Positions 1-7,812 of a DNA stretch of 53,688 nucleotides are shown one piece after another. Both the position numbers and the translations under genes were made by a program. Below the pieces are notes generated by a model. The model saw only the letters and a list, made by a program, of their open reading frames with translations, was not told the DNA's origin and searched no databases. The stretch is taken from positions 1 to 53,688 of the forward strand of contig JAVJSU010000017.1 of assembly GCA_040219275.1 (NCBI GenBank), written 5' to 3'. The DNA comes from JAVJSU01 sp040219275 (lineage in GTDB: Bacteria; Chloroflexota; Anaerolineae; Aggregatilineales; Phototrophicaceae). Every line of letters starts with the position of its first letter. The first letter of the stretch is position 1.

Positions 1-126
1 GCTGTGCTCCGCACCATTGCACTGAATCTACTCAAACAGAATAAAACCAAGAGCAGTTTGAGGCAAAAACGTTTCCGCGCTGCAATGGACAATTCATTCT
101 TGTTGCAACTGCTCACTCGAATTTGA
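1..126 (+). pseudogene. ISAs1 family transposase, C-terminal fragment (contig edge)
   Basis: The first frame is open from base 1 and ends at the TGA at 124-126, giving 41 residues. They include the block IALNLLKQ, then a Lys/Arg-rich stretch (RQKRFRAAMDN) and a hydrophobic end (FLLQLL). This matches the usual C-terminus of ISAs1-family DDE transposases, where an IALNLL-type motif is followed by a KRxxAGWDxxYLL-type ending. The catalytic domain lies outside the window, so the gene is partial because of the contig edge. It is not shown to be defective. The right-hand copy has the identical end. Confidence 0.7.
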
Positions 127-139
127 TGCGATTACCCTG
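1..139 (+). mobile_element. 3' end of an ISAs1-type insertion sequence (left copy)
   Basis: Bases 2-140 are the exact reverse complement of 53550-53688. The sequence encodes the end of a transposase and finishes in ATTACCCTG at 131-139, the kind of terminus seen in ISAs1-family elements. Only this end of the element is in the window, so neither the other terminal repeat nor a target duplication can be examined. The family assignment rests on the encoded C-terminus; the element boundary at 139 is inferred from where the two copies stop matching (one extra matching base at 140 may be chance). Confidence 0.75.
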
Positions 140-718
140 AATGATATTTCGAGCAACGAAAAATTAGTTAGATTTATGGCATCTGAGTGTCGAACTCGAC
201 GAAGAATGTTCTCCGAAAAGCTTGTAGATATGCACATCAAAACTCTTGCAAATCACAGAGCAACTTCAGTCCTTTTACCAACGAACATTAATGAACCATG
301 CTATATTCTTTTACTTTTACCATTATTGGAGGCTGATTATGAGATATATCGAGAAGTAAGGAGAGGATTTCTACATGCTTGTTGTATGGTCGCCAAACTA
401 AAATATCCTAATCTAAGTGATTTCATTGGCATTGCAACAGAGACTGTTGTAACAGAGTTCTCTTCTGAAGATCTTTTGTATTACGATGGGCGTGATTGGA
501 CTGACGAAGAGAGACAAGAAGCAATCACCTTGCAGAATGATTTGGGTCTCTTGGTAAATTTGACAGAGTATAAAACTACTGAGTATGAATATCCTCTTTT
601 ACCAAGATATGGGCGCAACGATAAGGGTAAACGAAAAACTCATAAATACCCTAGAAATTCACCCTGCTACTGTGGAAGTGGCATAAAACATAAATACTGT
701 TGTATGCGTAAATGATTT
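140..718 (+). pseudogene. SEC-C motif protein, 5' end apparently removed by IS insertion
   Basis: From the ATG at 176 the frame gives 179 residues and ends with a SEC-C zinc motif (CYCGSGIKHKYCC), the metal-binding module at the C-terminus of SecA and of many small proteins of unknown role. The remainder has a mixed alpha-type composition that I do not recognise. The same frame is open upstream of the ATG right back to the IS boundary at 139 and reads naturally (NDISSNEKLVRF). No ribosome binding site precedes 176. I infer that the true N-terminus lay further upstream and was cut off by the IS. The gene is clearly more A/T-rich than its neighbours, which suggests acquired DNA. A short intact protein starting at 176 cannot be excluded. 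Confidence 0.65.
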
Positions 719-721
719 AGT

Positions 722-1831
722 TCAAACTCCCTTATCAAACACAAGTTCACGGCGTTTGAGGGTGGATGGTGAACGGTCAGAAACCCATTCGCAGTAGGGA
801 GTCATCGTCAACGTGGCGAGGCGCAACAGCGTGATGTCGTAATTGACTCGCCAGCCCGCATAATCATGCCAGCATTGCTCACGGTCAGGGCGCAGGGGGA
901 TGCCGACTTCTGCGAGACGGTCATACATGCTGTTAAATTCTTCCTGCGTGATGCTGATCGGGTCTGTTGGGAGCGGGTTTTTATCATGCGTGATGTGGAA
1001 GAAATCCGCGATGCTACTGAGCGCGTTCGTACCGGAACGGATGACAATACCCGCCTGTGCGCTACGCGGAACATCCACCGTTGAAGCATACAGCGATGCC
1101 GCTTCTAGCACCACGCCCGCCGCCACTAACCACGAGCGTTCCGGCGTGGGCGAACGGAAAAAATTCAATGGCGCGAGGGTCGTGTGGCTTTCCTGTAAGC
1201 TAGCGAACCAATCCTGCCAATCCTGCCAGAAAGTCGCCATCCGGTTTTCATCGTAAATCACCTGAGAGATGTTCAAAATGTTGAACAACCAGACAATTTC
1301 CGCCGGTTCGCCTGCCAACATCCCCAGACGGGTGACGAGTTTTTCCCGCTCAGAAAAGGCGCTGTACATCGTCGGCAAATACCCGATCAACAACGCCACC
1401 GCCATCATGCCGAGCGCCGCCTCGCTGAATGCCAGCAGAATCACGGGCATTTCGTCCGTAAATTTGAAGCCAAGCGTCATCAACGACGAGCCACTCATGA
1501 CCATCGCCTCGCGCAGGCTCAACGTATCGGAGATCACCCAGAACATCAGCGTGTAGCCAATCATAATCAGCATCAACCAGAAGAGAGGCATACTAAGCAG
1601 GGTAATGGGTGCGAAGAACGCCATCACACGATCTTTCCGGTTGTAATCGCCGTTACGGATCACGAGGCGAAAAATCTTGCCAAACCACAGAAAAACCGTT
1701 GACGTTAATCCGGCGCTATCACTGCGTGGCAAGACGAATGAGCGTACCGCCGAGAGTGCCGTCCATAAGACGATATTCATGCCGATCAAAAAAATAAACA
1801 CTTTGGCGATAAGGGTTAAAATGTCGGTCAT
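722..1831 (-). CDS. Channel-like integral membrane protein
   Basis: 369 residues. Hydrophobic segments lie at about 5-30, 70-101 and 128-155, and a soluble C-terminal half follows. Between the second and third segments is SGSSLMTLGFKF (about 113-124). It sits where a K+-channel pore loop and TxGF/TxGY filter would be, and resembles proteins annotated as two-pore or ion-channel-like. The filter is not canonical, so ion selectivity is unsupported. The C-terminal region contains Trp-rich helices (FWQDWQDWF) and is probably cytoplasmic. It lies 41 bases downstream of the PAP2 phosphatase on the same strand and is probably co-transcribed with it. Confidence 0.6.
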   Translation of the reverse strand: MTDILTLIAKVFIFLIGMNIVLWTALSAVRSFVLPRSDSAGLTSTVFLWFGKIFRLVIRNGDYNRKDRVMAFFAPITLLSMPLFWLMLIMIGYTLMFWVISDTLSLREAMVMSGSSLMTLGFKFTDEMPVILLAFSEAALGMMAVALLIGYLPTMYSAFSEREKLVTRLGMLAGEPAEIVWLFNILNISQVIYDENRMATFWQDWQDWFASLQESHTTLAPLNFFRSPTPERSWLVAAGVVLEAASLYASTVDVPRSAQAGIVIRSGTNALSSIADFFHITHDKNPLPTDPISITQEEFNSMYDRLAEVGIPLRPDREQCWHDYAGWRVNYDITLLRLATLTMTPYCEWVSDRSPSTLKRRELVFDKGV

Positions 1832-1872
1832 GGATTATCCTGTGTAAAATTCGATGCGATTTGGGTGAAAAC

Positions 1873-2850
1873 TTATTCTCTGGCAACGGTGATTTGATCG
1901 GGTTTACGTTCCACCAGACCAAGTCGTGCCGCTAGCAAAGGAAAGCCCGCATAGGCAAATAGCGATACGATGAAATAACGGATGACACGCAAGACTTCTT
2001 CGAGTGTACTCTCGTCGTTGACCAGCGCGGCAAATGCGATCCGTAACCCAAAAAACAGGGTGACTAGAATCACGATACCAACGATAAAACATAGCGTCCG
2101 TCGGCGAAAATCGCTCGATGCGTCGAAGTGGAAATCCAGCAGATCAATCACCAATCCGCCGATCCCCACGCCCGCCAATAAGCCGAGCAACGCCGCGCCA
2201 TATTCATCCTGAATCACGAAAACGGTGCCGGCGATGAGTGTCAGTACGATCATGGCGGTTTTGGGTTGAATCGCAAGCCGACTCCACAATTTGGGAAATG
2301 GATCAATCAGTCGCAGGAAGAGCATTAGGGCGATGATGCCAAAAATGATCCCGCCGAGCACGTCCTGCGGATAGTGCGCCCCGGCATACATCCGCGCCCA
2401 GCCCATCAGCAAAACATAAATCACGACAGCGATGGTTAGCCACGTTCGTTTGTAAACCGTCGCCAGATAGCCCCACACGACGACAGATGCCATCACATGC
2501 CCGGATGGAAAACCATAGCCCAAAGCACCAACGATCAAGCGTACATCGTCCGAGACCTGATATGGACGTGGTGTGGCGAACACTTCTTTCAGCACCACGT
2601 TGAACAATCCGCCAAAAATGATCGCCAGTAGGAGATGAATCCCTAATTGACGGTTGATGCTCCAGTAGATGAGCGGCAAAACAAACAGAAAAAAGAGGTC
2701 ATCCCCCATAAACGCGAGCGTTCTCGCCAGCGCATCGAGCACGCTATTGTGCGAGGACTGTAGACTGAGGACAATTTCCAGACCGAGTCCGGTTTCTAAC
2801 GGGGTTAACATCGGTGAATGTCTTTCTATGTTGGAATCAAAAGCGTGCAT
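1873..2850 (-). CDS. PAP2 family membrane phosphatase
   Basis: Type 2 phosphatidic acid phosphatase fold, which removes phosphate from lipid phosphates or polyprenyl pyrophosphates at the membrane surface. All three signature motifs are present: KEVFATPRP (88-96), PSGH (115-118) and R153 with H159 and D163 in RMYAGAHYPQD. About six hydrophobic segments surround them, and a further hydrophobic C-terminal half follows. At 325 residues it is longer than minimal PAP2 enzymes. The N-terminus is uncertain: ATG at 2850 or 13 codons later at 2811, neither with a convincing ribosome binding site. It is the first gene of a probable two-gene operon with the channel-like protein. The substrate cannot be told from sequence. 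Confidence 0.88.
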   Translation of the reverse strand: MHAFDSNIERHSPMLTPLETGLGLEIVLSLQSSHNSVLDALARTLAFMGDDLFFLFVLPLIYWSINRQLGIHLLLAIIFGGLFNVVLKEVFATPRPYQVSDDVRLIVGALGYGFPSGHVMASVVVWGYLATVYKRTWLTIAVVIYVLLMGWARMYAGAHYPQDVLGGIIFGIIALMLFLRLIDPFPKLWSRLAIQPKTAMIVLTLIAGTVFVIQDEYGAALLGLLAGVGIGGLVIDLLDFHFDASSDFRRRTLCFIVGIVILVTLFFGLRIAFAALVNDESTLEEVLRVIRYFIVSLFAYAGFPLLAARLGLVERKPDQITVARE

Positions 2851-2984
2851 AGATTGTACATGGTGTTCGCAAAGTGATGAAATGGGTGTAGTGGATGTAG
2901 TCTAGCCGACTCAGCATTGGGCGTAATGCTCTGGTCGCGTTATGCTTATGGCTAGGCGTTTAATTGAACAAAGGAATTTTTGCG

Positions 2985-3431
2985 ATGACTGATCGCCCGA
3001 CATTGGCTGAATTGATTGACGCGGCACGGATGCACATGGAAACCAACGTGATTCCGGCAATCCGCGATGACCGCAAGCTCTATTTTCGCACACTGGTTGC
3101 CATTAATGTGCTCAAAATTGCCGAACGTGAACTTGAACTCGGCGCGGATCAGACAGCGCAGGCATGGGAACGGCTCAATGTGCTTGAAGGAACGGCGACT
3201 CCGATGCCACAAAACGAAAACGCCCTGCAAACGGTGCTTGATGATCGGCATAGGGCGCTCGGTGCGCGGATTCGTGCGGGCGATTATGACGGCGCGGAGA
3301 ATCGTCTAGCCCTGTTCGCGCATCTCGAAGCCTGCACGATAGACCAACTTAAAATTGCTAATCCCAAATATCTACAGCGCATCTTTGCGGAAAATGCCAA
3401 TCCTGAGCTAGACGCGTGGGAGGGGAGATAG
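2985..3431 (+). CDS. DUF6285 domain-containing protein
   Basis: I place the start at ATG 2985 (MTDRPTLAEL) because AAAGGA lies about 9 bases upstream; the frame also allows TTG at 2964. The 148-residue protein is all-helical. It fits the DUF6285 pattern: an N-terminal LIDAARMHMETNVIPAI block, then a helix with RTLVAINVLKIAERELELG, and a C-terminal region ending LKIANPKY. Relatives usually sit beside acyl-CoA dehydrogenase and aminoglycoside-phosphotransferase-like genes of acyl-CoA metabolism. None is next to this copy. Its biochemical role is not established. An array of CAGT heptads begins 12 bases after its stop. Confidence 0.8.
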   Translation: MTDRPTLAELIDAARMHMETNVIPAIRDDRKLYFRTLVAINVLKIAERELELGADQTAQAWERLNVLEGTATPMPQNENALQTVLDDRHRALGARIRAGDYDGAENRLALFAHLEACTIDQLKIANPKYLQRIFAENANPELDAWEGR

Positions 3432-3442
3432 GGGTTAGTTTA

Positions 3443-3470
3443 CAGTTCTCAGTAGACAGTTTTCAGTAAA
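3443..3470. repeat. CAGT heptad array (4 units)
   Basis: Four consecutive 7-base units each start with CAGT and vary in the last three bases. Similar arrays occur at 24567-24598 (8-base period), 28207-28248 and 46111-46138, always at gene boundaries. The layout resembles the short tandemly repeated repetitive sequences known from cyanobacteria and other bacteria. No function is shown. Confidence 0.7.
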
Positions 3471-3478
3471 TGACGAAT

Positions 3479-3509
3479 CAAAACGGGCGAGCGATATTTG
3501 CCCACCCGT
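3479..3509 (-). terminator. Rho-independent terminator of the SH3b protein gene
   Basis: Read on the minus strand, arms at 3500-3509 and 3483-3492 form a 10-bp stem (two G-T wobbles) with a 7-base loop, followed by TTTTG. It lies just after the stop of the SH3b gene, between two convergent genes. Confidence 0.65.
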
Positions 3510-3526
3510 CATTTAGTTGTTTATCG

Positions 3527-5182
3527 CTATAGACAGGTGATGCCACCGGGCAAGTTGATGACTGTGCCATCCGAGAGAGTCGCCGTGCCATTGGTGGCTG
3601 TTGCACCACCGGTATACATCGTATAGACACCGGATGAACCGCTCTGTGGACCACTGTTGGTAGGCACACCACCTACTATCGCAGAGAAATCAACGGTCAG
3701 GCTAGCCGGCAAATTGCTCCAGACAAATTCGACAGAATAGGTTACAGGCGGCGCACATTGCCACACCACAGAGAAGCCTGGTCCAGCCGGTCCAACATCA
3801 ACAGCGGCGCGTTGTAAATTGGCGATGCGCTGTGAGGTACACACGACGCGCCCATTCACCAGCGCCTGCACCTCCCACGCGAAGTTATCAAACCCGCCGC
3901 CGATTGTATCCTGCGTCAGGTTGCCGGAGACATTGGTTTCCGCGCCGACAGTATCAAAGGTGGCTGTCCGGCTTTCACCGAAGTTATAGACCACCACGCG
4001 ATAATTGGTCACGTTGATGTTGGCGGCGTTCCAGAAAAAATCGTTGCGCCCATTGGCTAAACCGAGCGTCGGCGAAGTCGCCACCAGACCGGAGCAACTG
4101 CCACCCGTGTTGGTTTGCGGTGTGTCGTCGATTATCTGAATATCAAAATTGGGTAAAATATCACGGAAGGCATCCAGCAGGGCAAGTTCTTCATCGGTTG
4201 CGTCGCGGTTATCCAGCCATTGCACAAATTGATTGTTTTCATCCAATTCACCGACGAGCGTTTCTCCGGTGAAGATTTCATCGTCGGTTTCCGCCAGCAC
4301 ATGCCCCCAATGCACCGTCAGCGCAAAGGTATTGTCGGACAGTTGCTTCAAGGTGACAAATGAGCCGACCTCGATATTGATGCCGTTAAGACCGAGATCA
4401 ACGCGCAATCCTTCCGGGCTATGAATGCCGATCACATCCGGCGCTTCATTACAGGCGGGTTGCCCGAAGCCCGTCGAGAAGTAGAAGGCTTGCATCGGTG
4501 AAACCACCGGCGCGGTAGACACGGGTAAATCATCTAACGAGCTATCCGGTTCAAGGTCAATCACGATGGTACTGACCCAACCCACACGGTCACGCCAGAC
4601 CACGCGCACCCAATCCCGCGCTTCATTGACCGCATCCGCCTGCATCGCTACGCCTTCATCCGCCACGCCGAGCACATTGTTATTCTGGCTGGCACCACTG
4701 CGAACATTAGCGCGGGTATTGGCGACCACCGTAATCGGTTCGGTATCCGCCGTAACATCTTCCGGCGCGATGGCATTTTCCACCGCAGATTCACCCAGCA
4801 TAATAAACGTCACCGCCTGTCCGGGGAGGGTATTCGGTACATTCGCCTGAATATTCATCACGGCGATGCCCCATTGCTCCAATGCCACATCAAGCGGTAG
4901 GGTCTGGATGCTATCGACGATATTTAGCGCGGTACGGTCAGACGGATCGTTGAAGAAGTTTTCATCCACCGCTTCACGGAAAGACGAATTGACACTATTG
5001 AAGCCGTAACAGGCAGAATTACGATCCAGTAAGCCACAATTCTCGCCTAAATCAGCGATGGCTTGCTCCACAAGTACCGGACAAAGTTCATCATCGCCAC
5101 CCGCATCATTCTGTGCGCTAATGGGAATGCTTATCATCAGAAATAGAATTCCCATCAGAAATAACATTTTCAGAACACGCAT
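3527..5182 (-). CDS. Exported SH3b-domain protein
   Basis: 551 residues with a clear signal peptide (basic start, hydrophobic 4-20, cleavage near residue 23 after ISA). A bacterial SH3 domain spans about 150-210 (ANTRANVRSGAS, then WVRVVWRDRVGWV), the form used to bind cell-wall peptides or other surface ligands. The N-terminal part has cysteines (CPVLVEQ, CGLLDRNSACYG) that may pair. The C-terminal half is beta-rich, Gly/Asn/Thr-rich and reads like Ig-type or lectin-like sandwiches, with a further Cys pair. No catalytic motif was found. It is probably a secreted or surface-attached scaffold of unknown ligand, transcribed alone with its own terminator. Confidence 0.75.
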   Translation of the reverse strand: MRVLKMLFLMGILFLMISIPISAQNDAGGDDELCPVLVEQAIADLGENCGLLDRNSACYGFNSVNSSFREAVDENFFNDPSDRTALNIVDSIQTLPLDVALEQWGIAVMNIQANVPNTLPGQAVTFIMLGESAVENAIAPEDVTADTEPITVVANTRANVRSGASQNNNVLGVADEGVAMQADAVNEARDWVRVVWRDRVGWVSTIVIDLEPDSSLDDLPVSTAPVVSPMQAFYFSTGFGQPACNEAPDVIGIHSPEGLRVDLGLNGINIEVGSFVTLKQLSDNTFALTVHWGHVLAETDDEIFTGETLVGELDENNQFVQWLDNRDATDEELALLDAFRDILPNFDIQIIDDTPQTNTGGSCSGLVATSPTLGLANGRNDFFWNAANINVTNYRVVVYNFGESRTATFDTVGAETNVSGNLTQDTIGGGFDNFAWEVQALVNGRVVCTSQRIANLQRAAVDVGPAGPGFSVVWQCAPPVTYSVEFVWSNLPASLTVDFSAIVGGVPTNSGPQSGSSGVYTMYTGGATATNGTATLSDGTVINLPGGITCL

Positions 5183-5347
5183 ATTTTGCGTCCTTTCATC
5201 ACGTATTACAGCTTATGTTAAACATCGTAACCGATTTTGTAGGACTATGTGGGGTCATTATGGTTAGGATTTTTTAATATCTGTCGTGCAAGGTAAAATA
5301 CGGTACACAAAAATAGCTGGAATTTACGAATTTCAATTTTATTGCCT

Positions 5348-6301
5348 ATGATGCGTATGGTCGGCTCACCTAAAAAACCTCTCTATTTCTCGCTGTATCC
5401 GCGCCTGATACTGGTCATCACGGTGATCTGCGTGTTGATAATTGGCGCAACCCTGCTCATCGGTCAGCATTTACAATTTCATGGGGACGTGATCGCCTTT
5501 GTGGGCAGATCACGGGGCAATTTAGACATCTATACGCTCACATTTGACCGCAACTTACCGGGTATGACGCAGAACCTGACCGACAATTTCGCTGATGATA
5601 CCGCGCCGGTCTGGTCACCGGATGGGTCGAGAATCGCCTTCGTCTCTGAAATTGACGGCAGACCGAACATCTATACCATGAATATTTCAGGCGACGACCG
5701 CCAACAGCTGACCCATTTTAGAGGCGTTAATGACTTCGTGCATATGCTGGCGTGGTCACCGGATGGGACTCAATTGGCATTCACCTCCAATTTTGAAAAT
5801 CAGTGGCATCTGTATGTGATGGATAGCAATGGCGACAATGTGCGTCAACTATGGGATGGGGTCATTGTGACTAGCCCGATTGACTGGTCACCGGATGGCA
5901 CGCAGATCATTTTCACAGCCAACGGCGCGACCAATCAGGAACTCTTCGTGCTGGAGCTTGCCACAGGTGAGGTGCACGCCTTGACCGATGACATTCACTG
6001 GGATGCCGCGCCGAAGTGGTCACCGGATGGCACACAGATCGTCTATCGTTCGCATCGGGGCGGCAACTTTGGCATTTACATCCTGGATGAAACGGACGGC
6101 ACAATCGCACGGCTGACGGATCGCTTTAGTGAGAATTTCGATCCGGTCTGGTCGCCGGATGCCTCTCGCATTTTGTTCCTCTCACGCGGGGCGCGGACTC
6201 CGGTCACGCAGTTGTATCTGATGAACGCCGACGGAAGCAATTCGCAACGACTATCCACCGGCGTGCGTGGAGATCATTATTCCCCTAGCTGGCGACCCTG
6301 A
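5348..6301 (+). CDS. Membrane-anchored TolB-like beta-propeller (PD40 repeats)
   Basis: The start is taken as one of the two adjacent ATGs at 5348/5351; TTG 5342 also lies in frame. A single N-terminal hydrophobic segment (LILVITVICVLIIGATLLI) would hold the protein in the membrane with the rest outside. The remainder holds five WSPDG- or WSPDA-type motifs, each followed by an I-F/Y-type strand, separated by stretches such as IYTMN and LYVMDSNGDN. This is the WD40-like PD40 propeller of TolB and of many exported sensors. The DNA under these motifs is nearly identical (TGGTCACCGGATGG repeated), so the blades were duplicated or homogenised recently. Ligand unknown. Confidence 0.82.
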   Translation: MMRMVGSPKKPLYFSLYPRLILVITVICVLIIGATLLIGQHLQFHGDVIAFVGRSRGNLDIYTLTFDRNLPGMTQNLTDNFADDTAPVWSPDGSRIAFVSEIDGRPNIYTMNISGDDRQQLTHFRGVNDFVHMLAWSPDGTQLAFTSNFENQWHLYVMDSNGDNVRQLWDGVIVTSPIDWSPDGTQIIFTANGATNQELFVLELATGEVHALTDDIHWDAAPKWSPDGTQIVYRSHRGGNFGIYILDETDGTIARLTDRFSENFDPVWSPDASRILFLSRGARTPVTQLYLMNADGSNSQRLSTGVRGDHYSPSWRP

Positions 6302-6562
6302 AATGAAGTTTTAGAGCGTGTTTTAAAGAAGTAATTTGTTGTAATATCCATCAAAACATAGGAAAAATCCCCCCTCTAAATCTCCCCTTACGAAGTGGGG
6401 GGAGACTTGTTCCCCTTCATTGTGAAGCGGCTGAGGGGGCTAGGGGATGGGGATAGATTCCTCAGCCTAATTTAAATTACGATCTATTTCACATAAAGAC
6501 ACGCTCTTAGTCTTTAGATCGTAGTGATGATAGAAAACTAAAAATATCGCATGATACTTTCC
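6302..6562. repeat. Gene-free stretch with purine/pyrimidine-rich palindromic element
   Basis: Bases about 6365-6455 are C-rich then G-rich (CCCCCCTCTAAATC to GGGGCTAGGGGATGGGGAT) and can fold on themselves. The same element occurs in the opposite orientation at 49163-49250, sharing the GCTAGGGGATGGGGAT end and a CGAAG-centred palindrome. Related fragments lie near 11310-11350 and 11545-11590. It looks like a small non-coding dispersed repeat. The rest of the interval is A/T-rich, and I see nothing coding in it. Confidence 0.6.
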
Positions 6563-6565
6563 CAA

Positions 6566-6598
6566 CAAAAATGCCAGACAGCTTCCCGTCTGGCATTG
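6566..6598 (-). terminator. Rho-independent terminator of the EamA transporter gene
   Basis: Minus-strand arms at 6588-6596 and 6571-6579 (ATGCCAGAC / GTCTGGCAT) form a perfect 9-bp stem followed by TTTTTG. It lies 30 bases beyond the stop of the transporter gene. Confidence 0.85.
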
Positions 6599-6626
6599 CA
6601 TCTCTACTAGCTAAAATCGTCTCAAC

Positions 6627-7577
6627 TTATGCTTGCGCCTTCGCCATCCGATTCACACGCCCACGCGCTTTGACGAGATCCCACAGCCGTAAATTGACCA
6701 CCGCGATTCCCGCGAAGATCATCCCAGCGCCGACGATCAAAATGGCATCCACCGTTTCATTGAGGATCAGCCAGCCAAGCACCAAGCCAATTACGGGCAC
6801 GATATAGGTCACCATCGTGGCACGGAACGCCCCCAATTGCTGGATGATGTAATAGAAGAACAGATAGGCGATAAACGTGTTGAAAAAGCCCAGCCCAAAC
6901 ACCGCCAGCACATTATCCGTCTGGATGCTTTCCAGCGGCACCCATGCCCGCCCGCCGAGCAACGGCTCAAGAATCACAAAAATCCCCGCGCAGATCGTCG
7001 CCGGAATAAACGTTCCCGCCGCCACGACAATCGGCTCAATCTGACCCTTCAGCACCTTACGGCTATAAACCACAAACGAAGCGTAAAACAGCGACGCGCA
7101 GATAATCGCCAGTTGTCCGAGCAGGGTCGGGGTATCCAGCTGACCGCCTTCGATGGACTTGCTCGAAAGCACGATCACGCCACTAAAACCGAGGATCAAG
7201 CCAATGATTTTCTTCGCCGTCATGCGCTCATCGTTGAAGGCAAAATGGGCGATCACCAGCGTGAAAAGTGCCGCTGTCGCCTGCAAGACCGCCGCCATGC
7301 CACTGCTGATCGTTTGTTCGCCGAGAGAGATAAACGTATACGGAATTGCCGCGTTGCCAATGCCAATCAAAATCAGTGAGCGCCACATTGCCCGATCACG
7401 CGGTAATTTGCGCCCGCGCATCCACAGCACAATATTCAAGCCAATCGCCGCGATCAAACAGCGGATAAACACCACCTGCGTCGCGGACATCTCTTCCACA
7501 CCGATGCTGATGAGTAAAAATGATGATCCCCAGATGAATCCCAAAATCCAGAACGATACCCACGCCCACGTCTTCAA
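6627..7577 (-). CDS. EamA/DMT family transporter
   Basis: 316 residues with about ten hydrophobic segments in two homologous halves (roughly 5-140 and 150-290). This is the drug/metabolite transporter architecture of EamA, RhaT and YdcZ relatives. The first helix has the typical WGSSFLLISIGVEEMS sequence, and the first half carries RCLIAAIGL and YTFISLGEQTISSGMAAVLQATAALFT; a short basic tail ends the protein. Such proteins export amino acids, nucleotides or other metabolites, but the substrate cannot be predicted here. It is a single-gene unit: a promoter at 7614-7642 and a terminator at 6566-6598 bracket it. Confidence 0.9.
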   Translation of the reverse strand: MKTWAWVSFWILGFIWGSSFLLISIGVEEMSATQVVFIRCLIAAIGLNIVLWMRGRKLPRDRAMWRSLILIGIGNAAIPYTFISLGEQTISSGMAAVLQATAALFTLVIAHFAFNDERMTAKKIIGLILGFSGVIVLSSKSIEGGQLDTPTLLGQLAIICASLFYASFVVYSRKVLKGQIEPIVVAAGTFIPATICAGIFVILEPLLGGRAWVPLESIQTDNVLAVFGLGFFNTFIAYLFFYYIIQQLGAFRATMVTYIVPVIGLVLGWLILNETVDAILIVGAGMIFAGIAVVNLRLWDLVKARGRVNRMAKAQA

Positions 7578-7613
7578 AATATTTTCCGTTCAATATAGAT
7601 CAAGAACCTGAAT

Positions 7614-7642
7614 AGCATAGTCCTATCGCGGGGAAAGGTCAA
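7614..7642 (-). promoter_or_regulatory. Sigma-70-type promoter of the EamA gene
   Basis: On the minus strand TTGACC (7642-7637) and TATGCT (7619-7614) are separated by 17 bases. The -10 lies about 36 bases upstream of the start codon at 7577, and ACGGAAAA next to the ATG may serve as ribosome binding site. Confidence 0.6.
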
Positions 7643-7812
7643 CGGACATTGGACGGGGTTGGACTAGAACAATTGTGTTAGTTTGATGGACGTGATGATA
7701 TACAAAAATCGCTGATTGCACTACGCTTACCGTTCACAATCCCGATGATGAAGATCAAATTCAGCCATCTGACTCTACAATGAGATAAAAAGGGACTACG
7801 GATGGACAAATT

